Notes under the pieces: model-generated | Seen by the model: only the letters and a program-made list of their open reading frames with translations | What the model was told of the DNA's origin: nothing | Databases searched by the model: none | Program-made: the position numbers and the translations under genes | Shown: piece after piece, positions 37,350 through 47,880 of the stretch | Layout: every line of letters begins with the position of its first letter | Position numbering within the stretch: the stretch's first letter is position 1 | Source of the DNA: Symsagittifera roscoffensis | Taxonomy: Eukaryota; Xenacoelomorpha; Acoela; Convolutidae | NCBI RefSeq assembly: GCF_963678635.1 | Contig: NC_087068.1 | Coordinates: 57,087,896 to 57,151,895, forward strand | Direction: 5' to 3' | Length of the DNA: 64,000 nt

Positions 37350-37400
37350 TTTGAAAAAACAGGTCATGGTCAGATTCGAACCGAGGACCTTCACCATCCA
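37350..37400 (-). repeat. tRNA-like B-box repeat copy
   Basis: On the minus strand GGTTCGAATCTGACC matches a pol III B-box. The preceding + strand words (GTTTGAAAAAACAGGTCATG) match the copy at 13470-13500, so this is a repeat family, not a tRNA gene. Confidence 0.45.
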
Positions 37401-37532
37401 GGCATATTCTTTACCTCCATATTAAGTCGATCGGGAACGCTAAGAAATTTGAAATATTTATCAAACGAAGTACCACTACTTGTTTGATATGAGTCTAGAA
37501 GAGTGCTGTTAACAAAGTTATTTAAAGGGGGG

Positions 37533-37577
37533 AAAGTCTAGTACCCGATTGCAATACCCTTGCTCATCGCAAGGGTA
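37533..37577. repeat. Repeated hairpin block
   Basis: The block from GTCTAGTACCC to CGCAAGGGTAA occurs here and, diverged, at 39660-39702. Each holds a stem (ACCCTTGC/GCAAGGGT here, CCTTGC/GCAAGG there) with a 5-nt loop. Confidence 0.65.
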
Positions 37578-37805
37578 AAGACTTTTCGTTAAAAAAAAAC
37601 ACAAAAACCATCACGTTATATAGCAGAGTCTTCACTACTTTCATCGACTCTCATCAACGACAAAAAACGACTATTAGAAGATTAGAAATAAAATTTGTTC
37701 ATGAAACAGAAGTGACATCTCGGACCAACTTGCTGCAATACCCAACCACCAACGGGTGGTAAAACCAACTTTACCACGAGGAAGCTAGATTTATTATTTT
37801 GAGGA

Positions 37806-37955
37806 AAGATCGAAGCCGTGAGATATAACGAACGCCCTGGATGCCTGCCCAGCTACGTCGGTCAAACGAGCAGACACCTTAAGACACGACAGACAGAGCA
37901 CTCCCGTCTGTCTTACACCACCTGTTTGCATGCATTTCCAAGAATGTGCCTTTGA
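37806..37955 (+). pseudogene. Penelope-like element fragment, GIY-YIG endonuclease
   Basis: The + frame reads YVGQTSRHLKTRQTEHSR, the classic N-terminal GIY-YIG signature of Penelope-like retroelements (Y-V-G-Q-T-S-R then L-K-T-R and E-H). A TGA closes the frame at 37953. Nothing like the Penelope reverse transcriptase is found nearby, so it is a short relic. Confidence 0.65.
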
Positions 37956-39504
37956 ACCAGAAGGAATAAAAATGAAAAGATTTTGTTACCAGCTGTGAAG
38001 CTATGGGATACATGTTCTCTGCGGTGACAACATGTTCCTTAATCTTTCGTTTCTTTGGTTGTTTTAATTATTGTCTGCTGTTTTTCATATACAAACGCAA
38101 AATTCTAGCTTCTGTTTTAAACCAGCCTACCTCCAACATTCTTTTTCAACCTACCTGCTATGCATCGAAGTATTCCGAAGTCACGCGATCGAACCATGGG
38201 TAAACTGCATTGATGAAAAAACCAGAAACCACTAACTCTGATTTTCTTGTTAAATTAGTAAATGAAAGACACATAAATACCGAACATTATTCAATTTTTC
38301 AGAAGCCTACACAAATTAGATAGAAACACAACAAAGGTGAACTTAAAAAAATGATTCTAAAAAAACGACACTACTGACCAGCAGAAATTTCGCAAAAACT
38401 TTCGAAAAAATTCCAAAACAATCCAAAACTTGTTTTATATGAGTTCAACAAAATATTGATCAGAAAAAAATGAAACAAAAACACAAGCACTAGACACTTT
38501 TTATGAAAATCAAATGATTTTGAACAGTTATGAAGCCAAAAAACGCCGATTTTCATTTCTAAAAAAATCCGATCAGATAAGGCAACAAGTTGACTGAAAA
38601 ACGATTTACCAAAAAATCAAACAAAAAAAATTCAAATATTTAAAAAAACATAAGCTATTGAACTACTTTTAGAAGGATGGAGCCCAAAAACAGACCAAAA
38701 TAACTAAACTTGAGAAAAAATTAATACAATTTTGTAATTTGCGAACAAAAAAGGAAAAAAAAAGATAAATTCATCTAGCAATTCTGAACAAAATTATCGA
38801 AAATTTTGATAATGAAAATTTCTGGTTTGATAGCACTTCAAGCTTGTTTGGTTCCCGTTTGTACCCTTTTAACACAAAGAAACTCGGAGGAACAAAAAAT
38901 TAGCTGACAGCAACTTAAATTGACTTTGCAAAACGATGATCTCGACTGCCAATTTTAATTTAAATTATCAAAAATTTTGGATTTAATTACTCCTGATTTG
39001 CCAGCAATCCAGGCTTGCTTGGTTCTCATTTTTAAATTGAAACAGCATGAATTGACAAAACAATATGTGCTAAAAAGCAATGGGAACAAATTTTCAATTG
39101 TTGTAGAAAAAGTTAACAGAAAAATAAACGAGAAATTTGTGAAAACACATAAACAAATACCTACACCAGAAACGGTATGACGAAAACAGCTGATTGAACA
39201 AATAAAAGCATAAAAGGTTAGACGCAAAGTTATATTGCAAACTGAAAACAAACAAAATTTTTAAATGTCAAAACAAATTCGAACATTTTCAATATATTTT
39301 TCTTTTTTAAATTTTTTTTATTGAGAAAAATCTGGTAAAGTGATTTAGATATGTCCAAAACATTTTGTGGGACTTCAACCATTAATATAAAAACCAACAA
39401 GTAATTGAAAAAAAAACATTCGGAAAATGAGCCGACGGAATTAAAGCCGACAATCAAGTGCCAGAAAAATACCATTTTTTTGGCACAAAAATACTATTAA
39501 AGGA

Positions 39505-39630
39505 GTTCATAACAATCACACAAGCACATTTACCTCTACAGTAAGACACGTTTGAACATTTACCTCTACAGTAAAACACGTTCATAACAATCACACTACA
39601 TTTACCTCTACAGTAAAATACGTTCGAATT
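39505..39630. repeat. Short tandem repeats
   Basis: ACATTTACCTCTACAGTAA occurs three times (near 39526, 39556 and 39598) and TTCATAACAATCACAC twice. Confidence 0.75.
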
Positions 39631-40273
39631 CTGTGGACAGAGTTGTTTACGGGAAAAAAAGTCTAGTACCCGGTTGCAAAAGCCTTGCTTATCGCAAGGG
39701 TAATGAATGATTTTCGAGAAGTTACAGGATCGAAGACACTTGCTTTCCGAAAAGCAACAAAATCACAACTAGCCAACATTACCATACTTTGTATTAGATT
39801 TTTTGCTTTGCTCTTAAACACTTGTAAAAATTACAGCAAAACTCCAGCAAGTTAAAACTCAGAATCGAAGCTTTAACAAAATGTTTGGTTGAAATAAGGA
39901 CGGATTACGAATATTAAATGATAAAAAAAATGACGAATAATAAAAACTTCTGATGAGATAAAAATGCTCGAAATCAAAAGCGTGAAAACCGAGAAGGGTC
40001 GAAACCGGAATCAAAACATGACTTAAATCCAACTTCAGACTAGCTGATAAAATCAGACGGCCTAAATAAGTGATTTAGTTCCAGCGACGTGTTTCAGATG
40101 ACGACCATGATTAATTTAAGAACAGTTCTGCTCAAAAAAGTGCTTGGTCGAAAATATTTCGAAAGCAGGACTATTTGAGCGACAACCATGATTTATATGA
40201 CATAAGTTATTTTGACTCATAAAACAATATTGTACAAACAATCCAACAAAACCGATGTTTGACTATATATCCT

Positions 40274-40900
40274 TCAATCGAGGAAATCGACGCACTCAGG
40301 TGCTCCAATGTGCTGCATAATCTCTCTATCTTCTAGTGTAGGGTTTTTCTCTTTAGCCCAAGACAATATTGCAAAAATATTGTCAGTTAGAGCATTTGCA
40401 TTCTCCTTGAATTTTTGAGCATCCAGTGCATAATTGTTCAAGGACTCCGGATCGACTGAATGTAATGCTTTTATTTCTTTTGTAAGTTCATTAACTGCTC
40501 GCTCTTTTTCAATTGTTTTAGACAGCAGTTGGTCTCTTTCAAATTCTTTGCTTTCACCTGGTTGCATATCTTTTATTTGAGAAAGTTGGATTTCGATATT
40601 GTTCAACTTACAGTTTTGATTTTCCAAAACTTTGATTATTTCTTGCAATCGAAAGTCTCTTGATTTTATTGCTTCACTTGGAAAAGCCCAGTAGTAATTA
40701 GAAGAGCCAATTTTATCGCATGTAACCAGATCATCATCCACTAAACTTTGCAAAATTTGTTTGACCAGCATCGGAGGTATCGATTTTTGCTTGATAGCAA
40801 ATTTTTCAACTTCTTTCAGTGAGAGAAAATCCGACTGTTCGAAAAAAATTTCAATCAATTTTTGTCGTTTGTCTTCAACAGTTGATTTTTTCTTAGACAT
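40274..40900 (-). CDS. MND1: Meiotic nuclear division protein 1 (MND1)
   Basis: The protein has 208 residues against 205 in human, with start MSKKKSTVEDKRQK matching the conserved MSKKKG-like N-terminus. The N-terminal winged-helix region contains LQSLVDDDLVTCDKIGSSNY and YYWAFPSEA, both highly diagnostic. A coiled coil follows (about 95-165), then the C-terminal TDNIFAILSWAKEKNP block and a PECVDFLD end. MND1 forms a heterodimer with HOP2 (PSMC3IP) and stimulates DMC1/RAD51 strand exchange in meiosis; this is known of the family. An upstream in-frame ATG would add 12 residues, but the homology start is at 40900. No intron is present, and all family hallmarks are intact. An inverted-repeat element begins 75 bp upstream. 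Confidence 0.94.
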   Translation of the reverse strand: MSKKKSTVEDKRQKLIEIFFEQSDFLSLKEVEKFAIKQKSIPPMLVKQILQSLVDDDLVTCDKIGSSNYYWAFPSEAIKSRDFRLQEIIKVLENQNCKLNNIEIQLSQIKDMQPGESKEFERDQLLSKTIEKERAVNELTKEIKALHSVDPESLNNYALDAQKFKENANALTDNIFAILSWAKEKNPTLEDREIMQHIGAPECVDFLD

Positions 40901-40974
40901 TTTTGCTTTGGTGGTAACTATAAAAAAACACTGCACTTCAATAAGCAGAGGACAAAATCAATGCTGTAACATTC

Positions 40975-41574
40975 TGTAACATTCGCCCGGAAGTACATAT
41001 CGACGGAAAATAAAGCTAGGTTGTTAAACGACTGGCTAGCGTCTAAACACAGCTCTACATGCTTTTAACTGTCTCTGCCAAAGTCAGTTCTTTGTGTGGT
41101 CCTTTTAACATCGCGTCGACAAAAACGTTACTGTTTCGGGCTTCGGCCAGAACGCTCAGATAAACTTAATTACATGCGAAAAGAGTGAGCTCATGGCTGG
41201 GTCTCAGTATCCCCAGACCACGAGGTCACTCCTAAAAACAGGGCTACTACTTATTTATTATATTACTATTGTTTTTATTCGGTAGATGAAAATCATCAAT
41301 CCCATTGGAGATGGATCAACCTTTCCCTTAACTCCTAGCTTCTCATTATCTGAAAATAAATTCGATGTTAATTATATTCAACTCAGGACATACTCAGGAA
41401 GCTAAAAGTTAAAAAAATAAAGGGTTACAGTTCTCTCCCGAGTCCTTTCCGGATTCTTGAATCCGGACGAAGAACAGTCTTGTCTACTTTCCGGAAGGCT
41501 GGTCATGTCGTCCCAACACCCTTCCTGGTTCTCGGAAGTTGGTTTGTAACGATTGTAGCGGCACAATCGTTACA
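40975..41574 (-). repeat. ~600-bp inverted repeat, left copy
   Basis: It matches the complement of 46955-47555 along its length, for example TACATATCGACGG, ACATGCTTTTA, the long GGCTGGGTCTCAGTATCCCC block, AACTCCTAGCTTCTCAT and GGAAGGCTGGT. In minus orientation it begins TGTAACGATTGTG and ends GAATGTTACA, that is, TG...CA with TGTAAC/GTTACA ends, as in LTRs. Similarity fades only about 100 bp further inward, so it could equally be a long TIR. A TGTAACATTC word is duplicated at its outer edge. Confidence 0.75.
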
Positions 41575-42109
41575 ACTCGGACTGGTTGTCAATCACTATA
41601 AAATTCGTATTTCTCGTCTCGTCCCTTTCAACGTATATTGTTGTTGTGTTTTTCGCAGTTTCAGTTGTCGCTAAATCTCAAATTATTACGTGTCTTTCAC
41701 GCTCAAATCGAATTTCTAAAACTCAGCATGTCAGGCCAAAATAAACATTCCCGAATCATCACATCGTCAGATTAACACTACTAATACGCGAAAACCGCCA
41801 ATTTTCTCACTCAGATGCAACAAAAAAATTTCGAATCCGATATGCATATTGACGGCGTTCAGGTCGAATGTCACCGATTTGATGTCTTTGTGAATTCACA
41901 TCTATAAATAAAACCGTTTTCTCCCGCTAGTCATCAAGTACCCTTAAGGTCCCAAACAACTGTTTTCATAACCCTAACACTGATACTTCAGTCCTCAATC
42001 GGCGCCCTTTAGGTACCACCCTGAGGACTCGAGTACACTACCTAAACCTTCATCCCCCAAACACAGTTTCCACAGAGATAAGAGGACGTAAACATAAATA
42101 AAACTGAGA

Positions 42110-42590
42110 ATGTCAAAGGACAAAAAACCTTGCAAAACATGCAAGAAACCCATAAACGAAAATGACCCAATATACAATTGCATCACCTGTAATTGCTCTA
42201 GGCACCTTGAAGTTGTCTGCACTGGCCTCTCGACCGTGGCACTCAATGGAATACTGGAACTTGGTAACAACGCACTACTGATATGCAATACCTGTTTGTC
42301 CGACGGAAAAAGAGATCAAGTAATCAGAAGCACAGCATCACATGACAAAAGTGAAAACATCAAAAAAATTGAAGAAGAAATTTCAAAATTAATTAAAGTA
42401 GTAGCCGAAGTCTCGACAAAAATGGAAAATATTAAAGATCCCATCCAAAGCCTGCCAATAGCAGAACAGGGTAAAACCTGGTCACAAGTAGCGGCGCAAA
42501 ACACAATCAAACCCCTGAGCAAAGGATTGAGAATAAGAGGGGTCCCCGAGATCAAGGATAGAACTAATGAACGAAATGAAATAGTGTTAA
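42110..42590 (+). pseudogene. LINE ORF1, PHD-like zinc-finger part
   Basis: The start reads MSKDKKPCKTCKKPINENDP, and Cys/His pairs continue (CITCNC, H, C, CNTC) in a PHD/RING-like pattern. A short coiled coil (about 80-110) and a WSQVAAQ segment follow. The frame then reaches LRIRGVPEIKDRTNERNE and is broken by an inserted sequence. It continues in a different frame after about 42930. Confidence 0.7.
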
Positions 42591-42930
42591 ACAGGCGAAC
42601 CACACGGGCTAGAAATACAGAAATTTTTGAGATGCGAAAAGTGAGAACGGAAAAAGCGAGAAACGAATTTGTTTTCAGAACCAGTAGGATTGTAAATCGA
42701 TTAGAACCATATATTCATTTTGATAAACGAATCGGCCTCAAGACGAGAATTTTAAACACGATGTGGAAATTTGTAAACGAGAGATTTTCAGAAATGACAA
42801 CGTTCACGTGGCAATTATTCTGTGATTGTATCACGTGCAGAAACAAGTGGACATTGTTTTAGAGAAGACGCCGGGACCAAGAATCCCAACAGCAGTGCTG
42901 TGAATCCCCAACAACAACAACAACAACAAC
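42590..42930 (+). mobile_element. ~340-bp nested insertion ending in (CAA)n
   Basis: The LINE ORF1 homology stops near 42590 and resumes near 42935. The intervening DNA ends in a (CAA)7-like tract at 42909-42931, the form of a retroposon tail. A short AATAG occurs at both borders and may be part of a target duplication. Its family is unknown. Confidence 0.55.
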
Positions 42931-42934
42931 AATA

Positions 42935-43359
42935 GAGATGGAAGAAAAAGACTTGACCATGACTATGATGAGGTAAATAAAATCATGAAATTCTTAAACC
43001 TTGAATGCAATATCACTGATCTCAAGCGTTTGGGAAAGTTCAGCGAAGAACGAGCAAACCACAGAACTATACTGGTACGAGTAACCTGTCCAAGAGAAAT
43101 AGACTTGATACTATCATCAACACCGGCCCTCAAAAATTATGACAAAAATGTCTTTTTAAGTAAGGAACTCTCAGTCGAAGAAATGAAACTGGAAAACGCC
43201 ATCCTGAGAGAACGTAGAAATCTCATCAGCAGTGGTAAAAACCCCAAAAATCTTCGAATCAGAAACCTAGAACTGCATGAAAAAGTAGACGACACCTGGA
43301 CAAAAGTTACAATTAAACCGGAGGAAAACAGCACAATTCAGACTAGAAATGACAACTGA
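42935..43359 (+). pseudogene. LINE ORF1 C-terminal part
   Basis: The frame contains FLNLECNITDLKRLGKF and RTILVRV, an RRM-like ORF1 segment as known in CR1/Jockey-type LINEs, then a basic coiled stretch ending at TGA 43357-43359. The endonuclease frame that follows is in the same phase, so this TGA may be a mutated sense codon in one long ORF. Confidence 0.65.
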
Positions 43360-43377
43360 CTAGAATCGCTGAATGTT

Positions 43378-46266
43378 ATGTCATTCAATACACGAAGTAT
43401 ACTGGATATAAATAGACGTATGAAACTTAGCAATATAATACTATCGAACGATTATGACATCATTTGCTTAAGCGAAACTTGGATAACTAAAAATATCCCT
43501 GACAACGCGCTTTTTCTGCCTGCACACATAATAACTAGATGTGATAGACCTACCAACTCAACAAAATCGAAACACGGGGGCGTGCTTATTGCTGTTAAGC
43601 AATCCCTAGCTTTCACAAAACTTGAAATACACACTACGGACTGCGTTGGACTCCTCCTTAACACTCCGACACCTCTCATCCTATGCTGTATCTACAGTGC
43701 CCCGAACGAAAGCAAATATAATCTATCCACAGATGACTTCAACAAACTATTGAATATGCTAACTGACTACTCAAATGAATTTCAATGCCGAAATATTTTA
43801 TTGGTTGGTGACATCAACTTCGCTAATACGCATTGGCAAACCTTGCAATCAACCCAAAAACACGAACAATTAGTACTGCAGACTTTTACTGATATGAACT
43901 TTCAACAGTTTATCGAACCCCCTCATGACCAATTAGATATTGTCCTTTGCAACAACCCCGACATTATTTTAAACACCATGATAGACAACCATATGAAAAA
44001 ACACTTCTCACACCAAGAAAGAGAATTATCAGACCACAACCCTTTTCTAATCACGATATCATCTCTTACACACAATGACGAAAAAGCCACTCCCATACAG
44101 CACGGATCCAATTTTCTGGATTTTGGTGTCTTCTCATTAAACAACGTCGATTGGATTACTTCAAACAAATACATTTTGGAACACCCATTTCAACCGTACT
44201 GCTACTCTAACATTGACCACTTAATCAACTCATGGTACCTCTGGCTATATATAGCACTAGAAAAACACATGAAAAAACAGACCAAACACCGTATGAACCT
44301 AGCATCTTGGATCACAGCTGAAACCTCCAATATTATCAAAAGACTCAACACAGCATCAAAAAAAGTAGCCTTTAAAAATACTCATACTAATAACCGCAAT
44401 CTTGAAAGACTTGAAAACCTTGTAGATCATTTATCCGAATTAGATCAGAAAAATTTCGAAGAATCAACTTTCAAGGGCAGAAATTTCTCAAAGGTCCAAA
44501 AATACTTTAAAAGCATACGAAAAAACTCAAGTACTCCAAAAACAATGCACTGGAATGAAAAAACTGAATCAACAGAGCACGGTAAAGCTAATCTTCTAAA
44601 CAATTACTTCGTAAGCGTTTTTAACATTAAACAGAATGAAAACATTTAACCAATAGCTGAATTACCTGGCTCAATCAAATGCTTCAATTTCTCTGAAATT
44701 GAGATATACGACATCCTTAAAACATTAAACCTCCAAAAAGCAAGAGGACCAGATAGACTCGGTAACACAGTCCTAACCAATTTAGCAGATAGCATAACTT
44801 CATCTCTAAAACTGATTTATAACACCATCACCAACAAAGCAACATTTCCAACGATCTGGAAACTTAGCCAAATCATCCCAACTTTTAAAAATGGAGACAA
44901 GCAATCGGTCACAAACTACAGGCCTATCAGCCTGCTAACTGCAGTATCCAAAGTCTTAGAGAAACTGATCTTCCTTAAAATCTCACCAAAGATCTTCTCG
45001 CAAATCCATGACAGCCAATTTGGCTTCTGTCCTAAACGATCGACAACTCTGCAAATTCTCCAATTCCTCGACAAAATCTATGATGACTTTGATAACCCTA
45101 ATATCAAGTCTCTACAGGCAATATACTTAGACTTCGAAAAGGCTTTCGACAAAGTTCCTCACGACTTGTGCATATATAAACTCAATAAATTTGGCATATC
45201 AGGAAACGCTCTTAAACTATTAGCAAACTACTTAACCAACAGAAAACAGCGAATAGGTGCGGCAGTATCCAGCCATCTTGAAGTTAGTAGCGGCGTACCT
45301 CAAGGCTCACTGTTAGGGCCAGTATTCTTCATTACATTCATCAACGATTTACCGTCATCACTCACCAACTCGTGCTATGGTTACGCAGACAATTATAAAA
45401 TTGTTGCAACGAACCCTTCCCTGCTCCAACATGACCTAATCACGATCAACTTATGGTGCAAAGATAATTCCATGAGTCTTAATCTGAAAAAATGTCACAA
45501 TATAATATTCAAAGACCCCCAACTTGACCTAACCATGTATCTCGGTGACCATATACTTGAAAAAACCTATTCAGAAAAAGACCTTGGTATACAAATAACC
45601 AACAACCTAAACTGGTCAGCACACGCAAAAATAAGAGCCCAAAAATCAATAGGCTGCTTATTTTTAATTAAAAGAAATATTTCAAAATCAGCGAGCTTAA
45701 AAATGAAACTGAACTCCTACTGTGGATATGTAACCCCAATTGTGTCATATGGCTCACCCATTTGGAAAGCAAATAAGTGTGAATTAAGAATTATTGAAGA
45801 TGTCCAAAGAAAAGCTACACGTTGGATACTGTCATGTAACAACATCAACTATAAAGACAGACTAATTAGATTAAACCTGCTTCCACTGTCTCTCTACCAC
45901 GAAATGCACGACATTCTCTTGCTTCATAAAATAATAAACGACCAATACAACTTCCATTGGAGACAATTTGCTCAGTTCAAAGAATCTACAGCCCCAACAA
46001 GAAGATCAACGAAAAATAACTTAGCGCATAAAAATTATCATTATGAAAAATCGAAAAGCAATTTCTGGCACAGAACACCTATACTAGCAAACAAAATTAT
46101 ACAGACTCAGGAAGAAGAAGACCTGTTTGCGATGAAATACAAAAGACTCAAATCAAGCCTCAAAAACGTTTTCTGGATATATTTCATCAGTAAATATGAG
46201 GAAAGTGTCCCATGCACATGGAGAATAAACTGCTGCAATAGCTGTGTAAACTCAAAGAAACTATAA
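43378..46266 (+). pseudogene. LINE endonuclease-reverse transcriptase, inactivated
   Basis: The endonuclease keeps the APE-type motifs NTRSI, LSETWI, VGDINFANTHW, LDIVL and SDHNPF. A single in-frame TAA at 44647-44649 interrupts the frame, which then runs open to 46266. The RT has NYRPISLLTAVSKVLE, DSQFGF, YLDFEKAFDKVPHD, SGVPQGSLLGPVFF and then YADN at 45382-45393, where YADD or FADD is expected. Loss of the second catalytic Asp would abolish polymerisation. The C-terminal YKDRLIRLNLLPL thumb/connection segment is present. Confidence 0.88.
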
Positions 46267-46954
46267 AACTCAGTTTTAAACTCCCAACGCGGGGCATTTT
46301 AGCCCCATGGCTTTATGTCTAAATCCTTGTTTTTTATTATTATTATTATACTCCCCGGACAGCCCGGTCGATGTCCTTATTCAGTCTCACAGTATTCATC
46401 AAAATAATACAGCGCCATCGAACAGATTTACAAAATGCATGAAATCAATTTTATCCACATCACGTCGACTCACTGCAGAATAAAAAGGGCATCATACTAC
46501 ACACTGGTATAGCCTTCCAAAATTTTTCACTCATCTGCGACTTGATAAAACTTTTTTTTTACTTCTATTGCCAATGTCTCGATTTAAGACTTTTTCAACT
46601 AGGTCCTTCCAACCAACAAAATAAAAGTATCCTATCTGATATTCGACCAGAATGGATCAAAATGCAGATTCAGCATATTCGAAATTTTAGCAGTGAACCT
46701 TCCGAACTGGCGATTTTGAAGGAATAAGAGCGTTATTGGAACGATTGGCCAAACGGTGAGGGCTAAAATTTTCTGGTATTTTGAAATTTTAAAAATTCGA
46801 GTTATGACGTCATATTTCTGAGAAACGTCAGAAACGGCAATTTGGTAAAGAAGTCGAAGAAAGACACAACAACGATAGTTGCGACGACGACAGCAACGAG
46901 AAAATTGAGAATCAGAATCAGAGAAAAGCAGAAGCAGCAGAGACCGCTCCAAGT

Positions 46955-47555
46955 TGCAACTATTGTGTCGCTACAATAGTTGCAAGGCAGTTGCTAACAA
47001 CAGTGAGGGGTGGAAACCAGCCTTCCGGGTTACAGAGAAATCAAGCTTAACGTGCTTGATTCAGTGGATTCGAGAATCCGGAGGGGTTTCGGGACTGAAA
47101 TTTTTATCATCTTATATGAACTTTTAGCTTCCCTGTCATGTCTTGATTTGAATTTAATTAACATGTGAATTCATTCTACTAAGATGAGAAGCTAGGAGTT
47201 GGGGGAGAGGGTTGATCCATCTTCGATGGAGATGATGATTTTATCTAATGAACAAAAACAATAATAATTCAATAAGTAGTAGTAGCCCTGTTTTTAGGAG
47301 TGACCTCATGGTCTGGGGATACTGAGACCCAGCCATGAGCTCACTATTTCTGCATGTAATTAAGTTAATTTGAGTGTTTTGACCGAAGCCGAAAGCAGTA
47401 ACGTTTTTTGTCGACCCGATGTTAGAAAGACCACCGAAAGTACTGGCTTGGTAGAGACGGTGAAAAGCATGTAAAACTCTGTTTAGACGTTAGCCAGTCG
47501 TCTTAGGACTTAGTTTTATTTTCCGTCGATATGTATCTTCCGGGAGAATGTTACA
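46955..47555 (+). repeat. ~600-bp inverted repeat, right copy
   Basis: Partner of 40975-41574 in opposite orientation. It begins TGCAACTATTGTG within a small palindrome and ends GAATGTTACA. A block inside it (CCTTCCGGGTTACAGAGAAA to AATCCGGAGGGGT, 47030-47090) recurs at 48795-48865 in the leader of the large retroelement, so the two share ancestry. Confidence 0.75.
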
Positions 47556-47835
47556 CTACTATGCTTCTTCCCTTCGGAAATCTAGTTGTTATTGGTCCTG
47601 AATGGTGTAAATGAGTAACTTGATGACTAGAAGGAACAATGAAATAGTCTCCTCTTCAAGAGATTACCCAAGCCCTTCATATCACCACAAAGTGATCAGT
47701 CGTGTTAAATGAATGAAAACAACAATTCAGGCCAGAATATTTGATATAGTCTTCACTCAAGCCTGTCTAGATGAATAGTAAGTGTCTCAAAATATATATA
47801 TTTAAAACCAAACAAAAAGTAGTATAGTACCCAAG

Positions 47836-47880
47836 AAAGTTTGGACTGTCCAATCTTAGGTCGAATTCCAAAATTTTAGA
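47836..47880 (+). repeat. 45-nt perfect direct repeat, copy 1
   Basis: Identical over 45 nt to 58400-58444 (starting AAAGTTTGGACTGTCC and ending CCAAAATTTTAGA), with unrelated sequence on both sides at both sites. Copy 2 lies between the integrase/macro ORF and the SGNH ORF. Confidence 0.9.

Larger units (their letters stand above)
41930..46350 (+). mobile_element. Non-LTR retrotransposon (LINE, CR1/Jockey-like), inactive
   Basis: The order PHD-like finger, EEP endonuclease and reverse transcriptase, with an ATT-type 3' tail (46338-46352, TTATTATTATTATTA), identifies a LINE. The 5' limit is uncertain. It lies between the two inverted repeats. Damage includes a nested insertion, at least one in-frame stop and loss of a catalytic Asp. 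Confidence 0.85.

Noticed and set aside
39505-39630. Short regular repeats considered as a CRISPR-like array
   Set aside because: Only two or three units, uneven spacing, and the surrounding genome is eukaryotic.
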